Source: Hygrophila difformis (Eukaryota; Streptophyta; Magnoliopsida; Lamiales; Acanthaceae). From it: a stretch of DNA of 64,000 nucleotides. This document shows, piece by piece, positions 1 to 9,727 of the stretch (position 1 is the stretch's first letter; each line of letters begins with the position of its first letter). Location: NCBI GenBank assembly GCA_030278955.1, contig JAOANR010000006.1, positions 59,881,060 to 59,945,059 on the forward strand. The letters are read 5' to 3'. A program made the translations under genes and the position numbers. A model generated the notes under the pieces. It had not been told where the DNA came from, did no database searches, and saw only the letters and a program-made list of their open reading frames with translations.

Positions 1-1908
1 AGTTTGCTGTTCGTCCGGGGTCCGTTACCTCCCGCTTTCAGTCTTGGTGGGACGGTGTTGCTGGTGCCTTTTTTAGTGCCAACCTTGATTCGGTTCTGCG
101 GAGGGGTGGTTTCTCTCCTATTCTGGCGTTCTCTTCTATCCCTTCATCATCTCCGGGTTCCACTCCTCAGCGCATTCTCGGTTCGTCTTCCGCTTCTCGC
201 CCAGGTATGTTTCTTTTCTTTTCCTCTCTTCTTTGATCATTGCTTGTTCCCCCCTTTTTTTTGTGTCTCACTTATCCGATTTCTTCAGATGTTCCTCGCT
301 CCTCTACTTCGGAACCTGGTCGAAAAAGGCCTGCTTCGCCTTCGGCCTCTCTTATCGACTTTCTCCCTCCTACTCAGACCAAAAGGCGTTCATCTCATTC
401 ACCGCTTGGCCGAATCCCTGCCTCCCTTTTTGCGGTTTGTTACACTACTCTTTTCCTTTTCCAGACTCCTTTCTTTCGATAATTTCTTTTTCTTATTCTT
501 GCCAGGTCCCACCCATTTTACCACAACCCGATGTTCCTCCACTTCCACCTGTGGTATCGGCCCCTCCGGTAGCCGAATTTCGCACATCGGCCAGTACCAG
601 TAATTTGGCTGTTCACGCTAGTTCTTCTGCTGTTAATCCTCGGGGTTTGATTGAAAGTTCTATTTCGGCCGACCCTTCCGTCCCTCTTTCTGTCGATCGT
701 CCTCAGCCTATTACGGATTCTGTTACACCCTCGTCTTTGGTCGTTCCGAAACCGACTGGCCCCCCATCTAGTGGTATGACTGCTGATGAAGCCCCTGCCG
801 ATCAGGTCCCTTTATCGCCATTTCCTGATCGGCATGTTTTGGACGATTTCTTTTCTCCTGCTTCTCTGGTTTCTCGTCCGTCGGATCTTTCTACTCACCT
901 TGGCGATTGTTTGGCCAAGCTGTGTAATCTAATCTGCCGGCAATCTGACGTGGAATTCGTCAACCCTAAACCGATCCTTATTCTCTTGTCTCATCTTGAG
1001 CAACAATTTCATGACGAGATGGTATCTCTGAATCTGAATGGCACTCTTCAGATGATTACGAAGTCTGTCCTCTCAATGGATCAGGAACTCATGGCTCATT
1101 TAAAAATGCGGCATAAACTTGCCGCCGAACGTGAGGCTGCAGCTTCTTCACGAGCCATCTTTGACAATTATTCTGCAGAGTATCGGGCTCAGATGAATAA
1201 GTTGTCCGAAGTGGAATCTCAGGAACTCAAACAGTCCGAGGACCTTTCTTTGATTCGGTCTGAGATAGCTAAGCTTCAACAACAAGAGAAGGATTTGGAA
1301 TTAATTTTAGCTCACACCAAGCGAAAATCGGCCGATCTGAAACAATCGATCAAAACCCTTCGTCAATCGGCCGAAGCTCCCAGGACCAAAATCTTGGATT
1401 CTCAGGAGGATGCTTCTTATCTAGCCATGCGGATCAGTTTCAACGATTTCATTCTTGGTACCTTCCAAGAAAAATGGGCCGAAACCCAGTCTTTAGTTGG
1501 TCAACTGGATTCAGCCATCAAAAGCCTTGGTGGGCAAAGTGTTGTTCACGTCTCTTCTCCACATGTCTTATTTCCTTTGGATCCTTCCGAGATAGAGTCC
1601 TCCCCTTCGGGCGATAACCCACCTTTGCCAATCATTCCTTCAGGTACTCTGTTCCCTTCCATTTCCTGTTGTGATTTTTCTTTTATGCTCTCTTACTTAT
1701 TATTCCCCCTTTTCCTTTTTCTCTCCTAGGGAAAACTGGTGCTTCCTGTGGTGCTGGTTCATCCACCGTTCACCTCCCACCTGGTGAAGTTGCTGGCCCT
1801 TCTTCTTCAGCGAGTCCGAATCTGATGACGTCTTCGGTTACTCCTACTACCGCTACTTCGCGAGGCTTGGATGATGCTGTTCCTCTTGATGACCAGGAAG
1901 ACCACTAA
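1..1908 (+). CDS. Plant-mobile-domain-type protein, C-terminal part, antisense gene inside the retroelement (partial)
   Basis: A spliced plus-strand gene antisense to the retroelement. Exons 1-204 (open at the window edge), 289-434, 506-1643 and 1730-1908 keep one frame with GT/AG borders; junction phases are 1, 0 and 1. The stop is TAA at 1906. Exon 1 begins FAVRPGSVTSRFQSWWDGV, resembling the C-terminal edge of plant mobile domains (MAIL/MAIN type). It is followed by a basic Ser/Pro linker with a TKRRSS patch, a Pro-rich stretch, then about 150 residues predicted as coiled coil (Lys/Glu/Gln-rich, roughly 1090-1530), and a Ser/Thr tail. Antisense plant-mobile-domain ORFs are known passengers of Tat elements; the precise role is unknown. 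The exon 2 donor (GTTTGT) is the least certain border. Confidence 0.75.
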
Positions 1909-2214
1909 TTTGTTTTTGTATATCAATTCTGTGTTTTGACTTGTCTTTTGTCAAGTGTAAATTTCGGTCACTCCTTTTCTCTTGACAGCTGTAATCGGCC
2001 TTTTTTAGACTATGTTGGCCGATACATTGTACTTGGATTCGTATCTTTTGTATCTTCTGTAATGCGATTCGTATCCCGTTAATTCCACTGTTTTCGGTCT
2101 CCTTTATTGCTGATTTCTGAATATTAGCAGCTTTTTCCGGGAATCAGCTGTAACGTTTTCCCATAAATAACATTTACTATTGACCGTTTCTTCCGCCGAG
2201 CACTTATCTCTTCC

Positions 2215-2222
2215 TATAAATA
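2215..2222 (+). promoter_or_regulatory. TATA box of an antisense transcription unit
   Basis: TATAAATA, preceded by a C-rich stretch and followed 57 bases later by an ATG at 2279 after a pyrimidine-rich leader. It points opposite to the retroelement. It is a good plant TATA match by position and sequence, but transcription is inferred. Confidence 0.5.
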
Positions 2223-2278
2223 CCCGGCATTGTTGATACTTATCTATCACTTCCTTTTTCTCTTTTTTCTATAACAAT

Positions 2279-2659
2279 ATGGATCTCCCTTTTTCCTTGC
2301 TCAACTTCCTGTCTCCAGTTCCTCCATGGTCTTTGACAAGTATTCTTGTGCAAGGATTTCCAGACGTGGTACGAAAATCTTTTGCTTGTGCAACACGAGT
2401 TCAACTAATGCCCCTTTCACCATGTTCGTGTGGACGAGGATCTTTATCTATTATTCCAAATGAAGGTCTCGACGGCTATGCTGGTGTGCCCCTTTTCGAC
2501 TTTGCGGTTGCATATCCTGTCGGACCTTTTCTAATGGGGGGAATAACTACCCCTAGTTATCCTTCCCTCCTTTCCCCCTTCCACCGTTTTTGGGTGACTG
2601 CCTCGCTGCACTCCTCCTTCTTCTGTCTGAGGTCGTGCGGATGCTGTACCCGAGTTTGA
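2279..2659 (+). CDS. Small antisense ORF of unknown function
   Basis: 126 residues starting MDLPFSLLNF; I recognise no family. It lies downstream of a TATA box at 2215, antisense to the 3' region of the retroelement and 370 bp after the end of the mobile-domain gene. A poly(A) signal AATAAA occurs at 2943-2948, before the integrase stop. Between ORF and signal a 15-bp word TTTCCCTTGTATATT occurs twice, 33 bp apart (2829 and 2862). The protein is rich in Leu, Pro, Ser and Cys without a clear signal peptide. It may be one exon of a longer spliced gene, or chance. Confidence 0.35.
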   Translation: MDLPFSLLNFLSPVPPWSLTSILVQGFPDVVRKSFACATRVQLMPLSPCSCGRGSLSIIPNEGLDGYAGVPLFDFAVAYPVGPFLMGGITTPSYPSLLSPFHRFWVTASLHSSFFCLRSCGCCTRV

Positions 2660-2942
2660 CTTCTACCTCTGGGACGTTGTACTCTTCGTTCTATCGTATC
2701 CAAGAGTAGAAGTTCGGTGGTCGGACCTAAATCGGCAATACTGTTCTGGGGCAAGCAACTGTGCCCTGCTTCTGTGTTGCCGATAGTTTTAGCGGCATTT
2801 CTACAAGGCTGAATGTCTTTCAAGGACCTTTCCCTTGTATATTCCTGCTTAGTATAGGACGTTTCCCTTGTATATTGTAATTTCGGGCTATCGACGCCGC
2901 TTTCGGCCGAAGTAGCACCCTTTTTGTACTTATTCGTTCATG

Positions 2943-2948
2943 CAATAA
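2943..2948 (+). terminator. Candidate poly(A) signal for the antisense unit
   Basis: AATAAA on the plus strand followed by a T-rich stretch, 35 bp before the end of the antisense integrase frame. It would end the transcript starting near 2250. Confidence 0.4.
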
Positions 2949-2977
2949 AGTCTTCACTTTTTCGCATCACTTCATGT

Positions 2978-4071
2978 TTAATCCCATACTGATGGATAAT
3001 ATTTCTTCATGTATCTTGCATTAACTGGATTTGACATCTGCTCACCATTTTCGTCCACCAAAGTGTACGCTCCATTCGGTAATTTCGTATGAACAATAAA
3101 TGGTCCCTCCCAATTGGGACTCCACTTACCTAATCGGCCATCCTTCTGCTTAGGTGGCCATATAACTTTCCAAACTAAGTCTCCAACTTCAAATCGCTTA
3201 AGACGAATTCGCTTATTGTACCAATCGGCCACAATATCTTTATTTTTCTGTAAATTCTCAAAGGCTTGCACCCGATTGGAATTAATCTCCAATAACTCAT
3301 CTTTCATCGCACAATCATACTGTTCGGCCGACATTGAATCCGCCTGGCTTGTTCTCAAAGTCGGCACTGTTATTTCGGCTGGCAACACTGCATCCATTCC
3401 ATAAGTCAGCCGAAATGGTGTAAACCCAGTAGCTGAAGTTTTAGCATTTCGATAAGCCCACAATGCTTCAGATAACTTCTCGTGCCATTTTCTTGGTTGA
3501 TCTTCGATCATTTTCTTTATAATTCCTATTAGTTGTTGTTTGTGGCCTCTGCTTGTCCATTTCCTTGCGGGTAATATGGTGACGAATGCACAATTTTTAT
3601 CCCGTATTCGTCTGCAAAGGCCTTGACCTTTTCTCCCACAAATACAGTTCCTCTATCTGTTAGAATCGTCTGTGGGATCCCGAATCTATAAATCAACTGT
3701 CTCTTGATAAACTCAATCACCTCCTCTTGTGAAATACTGACATACGCCTGAGCTTCGGCCCATTTCGTGAAATAATCTGTCGCCACTAGCACGAACTCAT
3801 GTCTTTTCGACGAAGAGGGATGAACTTTTCCTATGATGTCCATGGCCCATCCTCTGAATGGCCATGGTTTGATCATTATGTGTAATTCTTCGGCCGGTAA
3901 CTTATGAATCGGCCCATGTTTTTGACATTCGCTGCATCCTCTCGCATATTTTTCACAATCGGGACCCATATTCGGCCAATAATATCCCAGCCGAATAATA
4001 CTCCACTTCATCGATTTTCTTGCCCGATGTGCGCCACATATTCCTTCATGGCGTCTTCTTCTCCGACACAT
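2978..4071 (-). pseudogene. Integrase of the Tat element, frameshifted
   Basis: Two open segments, 4071-3529 and 3511-2978, make up an integrase. The first contains the second half of an HHCC zinc finger (CSECQKHG), the catalytic core with WAMDIIG and a TDRGTVF second-Asp motif, and GNGQAEATNN for the Glu. A one-base shift inside an AAC repeat near 3530 ends that frame; the second segment continues with an integrase C-terminal region (EALWAYRNAKTSATGFTPFRLTYG). Another shift near 4040 separates it from RT. Family identity is clear; function is lost in this copy. Confidence 0.88.
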
Positions 4072-6329
4072 CTGAGCAATACTCCATCAATAGCACGCTT
4101 GAATAATAATCCTCCTATTATGACGTAGTCCATCGCTTTCCGTTTTTCGGCTGGATTAGCCTCCGAAGGATCTTCTAATGTCTGTGCTATCTTTTTTATC
4201 CATTCGGCCTTCTCTGTTTCGGCCAAATGTACTTCCACATTTCCTGCTATCGGCATCAACCGATATTTAGCTGCATGCTGAGCCAATTCATTGGCTACTT
4301 CGTTCTTTTCTCTCGGGATATATTCAATGTATACCTCATCAAATTCTTCTAACAAAGTAACCGCTTCTTCGTACAATCTAATCAACTGAGAACTCTTAAC
4401 CGAAAAATCGCCTAATAATTGCTGAACAACTACTTGTGAATCTCCTCTGATAATGATTGCTCTGACTCCTTCTTCTATCAACCGTTGTAATCCCGAAATC
4501 AACGCTTTATATTCAGCTTGGTTATTCGTATATGACTCTGGCAGTTGCACGAAATATTTGTATACCTTGCCCTCCGGTGTTTGTAGGGTAAACCCTGCTC
4601 CAACTCCTGAAGCGGCTTTAGAACCATCAAATGTCATTACCCATGGTTGCAAGTATACAATTCCTATCTCACCAACTTCTTTCGGCCGATCTTGATGATC
4701 GATGTCATCGGTTATCGGGTGTATCACATGATCAGCCAGAAAATCGGCTACAATCTGTCCTTTCATAGCCCTCAAAGGTTGATATCTCAAATCGTATGCA
4801 TTTAACTTCATGGCCCATTTGGCCATTCTTCGACTACTGACCGGATCATTCATCATAATCTTAACTATGTCAACCGAAGCTACCACTATCACTTGCCTCG
4901 GTTGAATATAATATTCTAATTTCTGGCATGCATGATAAAGACTTAAACATAGTTTATGAATCGGCGAGTACCTTACTTCGGCGTCTCTTAGGATTCGGCT
5001 AAGATAGTAAATCGCCCGATCCCTTCCTTCATCGTCTTCTTGCGCCAGTAATGCTCCAATAGATTCTTCGGCCGCTGCTATATACAACTTCAATGGCCGT
5101 CCTAAAATCGGAGGAACCAACATAGGTGGATTCATCAAATCCTGCTTCAATTGTTCAAAGGCTTTTTGTTGGTCGATTCCCCATTTGAACTCCTCTTCCT
5201 TCTTCAACCTCAATAAATCGGTTAGTGGTTTCGACTTTCCAGCCGCATTTGCCAAGAATCGTCTCAGGAAACCGATCTTCCCAAGAAACTTCTGTAGACT
5301 CTTCTTATCATGTGGGGGTTTGGCTTCTTGGATAGCCCTGGTCTTGTTCGCATCAACTTCTATTCCTTTGTTATGTACCAGGAACCCGAGAAAATTTCCT
5401 GCCTGTACTCCGAAAGCACACTTGGCTGGATTCATCTTGACTCCATGCAACCTCATCCTTATGAACACCTTCCGCAAATCGTTCAAGTGGCTTTCGATAT
5501 CTTTGGATCTGACCATGACGTCGTCGATATAAACTTCAACACAATCCCCTATGAGGTCATGGAAAACATAGTTCATGGCTCTCTGGTATGTGGCTCCTGC
5601 ATTCTTCAGTCCGAACGGCATCACCACCCATTCATATATCCCTATGGCACCAGGGCACCGAAATGCAGTCTTGTGAATATCTTCTTCGGCCATAAAAATT
5701 TGGTTGTATCCTGAATATCCATCCATGAAGGATAACATTCCCTGTTTTGCGGCCGAATCAATCAACAAGTCAACAATAGGCATCATATACTCATCTTTTG
5801 GAGTGGCTATATTAAGATTCCTGAAATCAATACAAACTCTCAACTTTCCATTCTTCTTTATTACAGGAACAATATTTGATAGCCATTCTACATATTTAGC
5901 TGGCCTAACAAACCCGGCCGCTAACAATTTCTCTATTTCTTCTTTTATTTTTGGGACTAATTCGGGCGCTGCCCTCCTGGCCGGCTGTTTATGCGGCCTG
6001 AACCCTTCTTTAATAGGCAGTCTGTGCTCTACAATCGATCGCTCCAATCCTGGCATCTCTGTGTAGTCCCATGCGAAACAATCCTTGAATTCGACTAGAA
6101 CCTCCTTGAATCGGCTTGTCATCTGCTTATCTAGATTTGCACTCAACGGAATCTCCCTCGGGTGTTCGTCTGTACCAACATTGACCATTTTCAAGGGGTC
6201 TTGAGCTTTGAAATCCGGCGTTCGCTTTGGAATTGCGTCTATTAAATCGCTCCATCCTGCTTTGTCGTCTGAAACTCCGAGTTTGGCCGATTCGAACTCG
6301 TTCGCTTGATTCGATTGTGCATCCATCAT
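4008..6329 (-). CDS. Reverse transcriptase, RNase H and archaeal-type second RNase H (pol)
   Basis: 773 residues. After an N-terminal spacer the RT begins near residue 85, with CIDFRNLN, FMDGYSGYNQI, the AFRCPGAIGIYEWVVMPFGLKNAG region and the catalytic YIDDVMV. A first, gypsy-type RNase H follows at about residues 400-520 (LYIAAAEESIGALLAQ). A second RNase H at about 565-690 (TFDGSKAASGVGAG, NNQAEYKALI, RGDSQVVVQQL) resembles the archaeal-like domain acquired by Tat elements. The C terminus runs into the start of integrase and then leaves frame near 4040. It copies element RNA into DNA. Confidence 0.9.
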   Translation of the reverse strand: MMDAQSNQANEFESAKLGVSDDKAGWSDLIDAIPKRTPDFKAQDPLKMVNVGTDEHPREIPLSANLDKQMTSRFKEVLVEFKDCFAWDYTEMPGLERSIVEHRLPIKEGFRPHKQPARRAAPELVPKIKEEIEKLLAAGFVRPAKYVEWLSNIVPVIKKNGKLRVCIDFRNLNIATPKDEYMMPIVDLLIDSAAKQGMLSFMDGYSGYNQIFMAEEDIHKTAFRCPGAIGIYEWVVMPFGLKNAGATYQRAMNYVFHDLIGDCVEVYIDDVMVRSKDIESHLNDLRKVFIRMRLHGVKMNPAKCAFGVQAGNFLGFLVHNKGIEVDANKTRAIQEAKPPHDKKSLQKFLGKIGFLRRFLANAAGKSKPLTDLLRLKKEEEFKWGIDQQKAFEQLKQDLMNPPMLVPPILGRPLKLYIAAAEESIGALLAQEDDEGRDRAIYYLSRILRDAEVRYSPIHKLCLSLYHACQKLEYYIQPRQVIVVASVDIVKIMMNDPVSSRRMAKWAMKLNAYDLRYQPLRAMKGQIVADFLADHVIHPITDDIDHQDRPKEVGEIGIVYLQPWVMTFDGSKAASGVGAGFTLQTPEGKVYKYFVQLPESYTNNQAEYKALISGLQRLIEEGVRAIIIRGDSQVVVQQLLGDFSVKSSQLIRLYEEAVTLLEEFDEVYIEYIPREKNEVANELAQHAAKYRLMPIAGNVEVHLAETEKAEWIKKIAQTLEDPSEANPAEKRKAMDYVIIGGLLFKRAIDGVLLRCVGEEDAMKEYVAHIGQENR

Positions 6330-6478
6330 TTACTTTCTTTTTCGATTGGCCGTTCATCGGCCTGATATCTGATTTCAAACCCCAAATCTGTCCAATCACA
6401 CTCGATCACCTGCGGGTACCGATCCCCTACCACTGCTAGGAATGGTTGTATGGGTTCTTCATATAACACCGCATCAAT

Positions 6479-7513
6479 TCAACCGGCTGAGCTGACTGGA
6501 AACGGAGGTTGATCCCCATCTACTTCTTCCACTGTGCCATCCTTTTTCCAGAACCATACTTTCTGGTGAAGCGTTGATGGCAAACATCGGGATGTGTGAA
6601 TCCAGCATCGGCCTAGTAGGGCCGCATACGGGACTTCTGCATCTACCACGAAAAACATGGTCGGAATTGATATCGTTCCGACCGTTACATCCACTAGAAT
6701 ACATCCTTCAGCCGCAGTCTGAGCTCCCACAAAACTCATTACCTTCATTCTCGTAGGGAGTAAATCTTCCCTCGAACGGCCTATCTTTGTCAATGTAGAT
6801 AACGGCATGATATTAACAGTGGCTCCACCGTCGATAAACATTCTTCTAAGTGGTCTCCCATTGACCCAACCTTTAACGTATAAAGGCCTCACATGCTGGG
6901 ATATTTTCGCAGTTGGAGGCAAAATCGTACCTGGTTGAGCTTCTGGAACAAATGCTTTATATCCTTCCTCAAACGATTTCTCTATTTCGGCTTCCGGCCG
7001 AAATACCTCAAGTTTATCGAAACAGAAATCCACTATCGGTTCTTCATCACCATAATATTCCCCATCCTTCTGACAGAAAACCACCGCTGGTTCAGAATCC
7101 GACCAGTATTCCTCCTTTTCTTCGGTGGTTACCGTCACCATATTCGCGCTAGATCCGAAGTCGAACTTAAACTGCCCGACAGGGAGTGAATCACTACTCG
7201 GAATGATACTTGTCTTTGGTTTCCATTCCCTGGTTCGGACTGGTCTAGGCTTCCATTCTTCTTTCGATTTCGGCTGCTCACTTTCAATTTCCGGCTGTAT
7301 TACTTTCGGTCGAAATTCACTTTTGTTCTTTAGCCGATCCTGTCCTTCTTTCGGCTTCCTCTCTTCTTTCGATTCGGACTTCAAACGAGCCGAAAATACC
7401 CTATTGAGTATTCTTCCTCCCGAGAACGAACAGTCATCAGGGAAGTCCTCTTCCATATGCATCATATCATACTCCTCCTGCTCAGAAACAGCAGCTGCTT
7501 TAAGCCATTGCAT
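6479..7513 (-). CDS. Retropepsin-like aspartic protease region of the Tat element
   Basis: 344 residues. The first half is charged and low complexity. The second half is an aspartic protease fold with FIDGGATVNIMP as the catalytic loop (DGG where many proteases have DTG or DSG, a form common in plant gypsy elements) and a later LLGR motif. It ends in a TGA at 6479; the same frame continues past it for about 50 residues before the RT frame starts. It would process Gag-Pol. The open frame upstream of 7513 joins the gag frame only through a frameshift. Confidence 0.8.
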   Translation of the reverse strand: MQWLKAAAVSEQEEYDMMHMEEDFPDDCSFSGGRILNRVFSARLKSESKEERKPKEGQDRLKNKSEFRPKVIQPEIESEQPKSKEEWKPRPVRTREWKPKTSIIPSSDSLPVGQFKFDFGSSANMVTVTTEEKEEYWSDSEPAVVFCQKDGEYYGDEEPIVDFCFDKLEVFRPEAEIEKSFEEGYKAFVPEAQPGTILPPTAKISQHVRPLYVKGWVNGRPLRRMFIDGGATVNIMPLSTLTKIGRSREDLLPTRMKVMSFVGAQTAAEGCILVDVTVGTISIPTMFFVVDAEVPYAALLGRCWIHTSRCLPSTLHQKVWFWKKDGTVEEVDGDQPPFPVSSAG

Positions 7514-7573
7514 TCTTCGTTTGAAAGTGCGATATGATCCCTTTCCTTTCGGGACTTTTCTCTCCTCTGCCCT

Positions 7574-9703
7574 TCAGGCTGAATGGTCAGACCGGCTTTG
7601 GCCGAAATGCCTTCTTTCTGGAGAGTTTTGGATCCATCGGCCTACCTGAGTATTTGCTGGTGGCCTTCTGAGCTTCTTCATTTCGGGACTAACAGCTTCT
7701 TCAGGGACTGTGATCTGTATCACAGTCTTTCCATTCTGCTTGTCGGCTGTTAACTTCATCTCTGAGTCCCATCCGTTGGTTATGATTTTCAACGTTGGCT
7801 TCTCGCTCTTATCTCCGATCTCGATCTCCTGATGTCTCTCCGATTGCTTGACCCACTCTTTTACCTCATAATTCCCCAATCGGTCAAAAACATCTGTAAC
7901 TTTCTCTTTTCCCTTCGGAGACCCTAATCTTTTCCATACTCCCGACTTCTGAGCAGATGACCGATCCCTAAGCCGATCGTGCACAGAACTCTTGCTAGAT
8001 GATGTTTGATCCCCCAATCGGTCATGCACCGATCTATTCTGGTTGGGCTGCACCATCACCATGTTGGCAACTGGGAACGGATTCTTATCGATCGCCATAA
8101 GCCTATCTGGGAACTTCAGCTTCCCATCATCGACATGTTTCTGAATCAGCTTCCTAAAATGTCCACAAATCGCCGTGGAATGAGTAGCTGATCCATGGAA
8201 TCTGCACCATCCAGCTTCCAACTGATCCTTGGTAGGCTGTGGATGGTTTCCTTTAAACTCTAACAATCCGTTCTTCTGGCAATAATCAAATATTTCGTCC
8301 ATTTGTGACAAGTCGAAAGAATAAAACCTTTGAGATTCATCTCCTCCTTCTTTCTCCTTGCCTCTGGCTGGCCGAAGTGCTGGACAAGTCATAGGCTTTT
8401 TTATGATTAACTCTGCCCTTGCAACTTCGGCTAATGTAGGAACATCGTCCGTGTTGTATTCTTCCTGGACTTCACATCTATCCAGAGATTCAGCAAATGA
8501 GGCAGCTGACTGGATAGGTTGTGATCTTCCACTTTGACTCCGGCTTGATTTGAAAGCCGCTTGTTCTGCCAAATAAGTCTCCATCCTTATTGCTTCAGCC
8601 GTTAATTCGGCTACCGTCCTTGGTCTTGTTACCATCAATCTATCCTTGATAGCAAACTTCAAATTCTGCTTCAAGATTTGAATATATTCATGCTCCGGTA
8701 GCATTGTCTTCATCTGAGCCTTCACTACATAAAACCTTTCAATGAATTCAGTAACCGATTCAGACGCCTTCTGCTTGGTTGACGTCAGATCAACTACCGA
8801 AACTTCCGGACTGGTATTATAGAATCGGTCATGGAATAACCGCTCCATTTCGGCCCAAGTATTGACCGATCCCGCTGGCAAATTAATGTACCACTCGAAT
8901 GCTGGGCCAGTCAATGACAAACTGAACAATATCAGTTTGTGAAAATCATTTTGCGCGATTCTGGTACATTGAGCTGTAAATCGGCCAATATGCTCGATGG
9001 TAGAGCGGCCGACTTCTCCAGAAAAAGTGCTAAAATCTGGAACCTTCACCCCTCTAGGCAGTGGATACTGCTCCTCAATGTAATCTGGATAAGGTTTCCG
9101 ATACATCGGCCTATTCTCCTGGCCGATGAGATTCCCAAACTGTATACGAATAATCTCAGCAATAAGCTCTCTGTCAACCAGTTGTGGTGGATTCTGCTGA
9201 AGTGGTGCGTATTGTTGTTGAACCACTGGAGCAGGCGGTTGAACAGCTGGTTGAGGCGGTTGATTCTGTTGCTGATCGTACCTCTGCTGCGGAGGAACAA
9301 AAGGTCGAGCTCCGTGCCCTCCTGGCGGCCTAAAGGCCTGCTGTTGAAAATTATGAGGATTTTGCACCGCAGGTGGTGGATTTTGCGCCACTGGAGCTTG
9401 CTGCGCTCCCATCGGATACATATTCCTCGCTATTTCGGCTCTGAACATGGCTGGCATCGCTGCCAGGATATTTCCTTCGATTTGGCGAACCGAATTAGTA
9501 ACCGCCGCTTCCACCATAAACTGAACCTGATCTCGGAATCGCGGGGTTAAATCATCGTTTGAAAACTCCTGATTATGGAAGTGTGATGGTCCGGGGAAAC
9601 CTGGGGGGAATTCTCCAGCTTCTGGTGCACGTTCTTCCTGAATCGGCGGCAAATCAGTCCTCGCCGCCGTGTTTGCTGCTGGAGTTGCTTGTTCGAACGC
9701 CAT
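7574..9703 (-). CDS. Gag polyprotein of the Tat element
   Basis: About 709 residues from the ATG at 9703; the open frame extends upstream only through the primer site. An N-terminal third rich in Pro and Gln is followed by a retrotransposon gag (capsid) domain containing a GPAFEWYINL-type motif and FHDRF. Near residue 500 there is a zinc-knuckle-like CRFHGSATHSTAIC, spaced C-X2-H-X4-H-X4-C instead of the usual C-X2-C-X4-H-X4-C. The last 30 or so residues are out of frame: the other frame from about 7625 carries the more plausible continuation toward the protease. It should form the particle that packages element RNA. Confidence 0.85.
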   Translation of the reverse strand: MAFEQATPAANTAARTDLPPIQEERAPEAGEFPPGFPGPSHFHNQEFSNDDLTPRFRDQVQFMVEAAVTNSVRQIEGNILAAMPAMFRAEIARNMYPMGAQQAPVAQNPPPAVQNPHNFQQQAFRPPGGHGARPFVPPQQRYDQQQNQPPQPAVQPPAPVVQQQYAPLQQNPPQLVDRELIAEIIRIQFGNLIGQENRPMYRKPYPDYIEEQYPLPRGVKVPDFSTFSGEVGRSTIEHIGRFTAQCTRIAQNDFHKLILFSLSLTGPAFEWYINLPAGSVNTWAEMERLFHDRFYNTSPEVSVVDLTSTKQKASESVTEFIERFYVVKAQMKTMLPEHEYIQILKQNLKFAIKDRLMVTRPRTVAELTAEAIRMETYLAEQAAFKSSRSQSGRSQPIQSAASFAESLDRCEVQEEYNTDDVPTLAEVARAELIIKKPMTCPALRPARGKEKEGGDESQRFYSFDLSQMDEIFDYCQKNGLLEFKGNHPQPTKDQLEAGWCRFHGSATHSTAICGHFRKLIQKHVDDGKLKFPDRLMAIDKNPFPVANMVMVQPNQNRSVHDRLGDQTSSSKSSVHDRLRDRSSAQKSGVWKRLGSPKGKEKVTDVFDRLGNYEVKEWVKQSERHQEIEIGDKSEKPTLKIITNGWDSEMKLTADKQNGKTVIQITVPEEAVSPEMKKLRRPPANTQVGRWIQNSPERRHFGQSRSDHSA

Positions 9704-9708
9704 TTTGT

Positions 9709-9726
9709 GTCCCACTGGGCGTGCCA
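9709..9726 (-). other. tRNA primer-binding site
   Basis: The minus strand reads TGGCACGCCCAGTGGGAC directly after the LTR end, separated by one G. It begins with the TGG that pairs with a tRNA 3' CCA. I did not assign the tRNA. It partly overlaps the upstream extension of the gag reading frame, so the gag start is taken at the ATG at 9703. Confidence 0.75.
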
Positions 9727-9727
9727 C

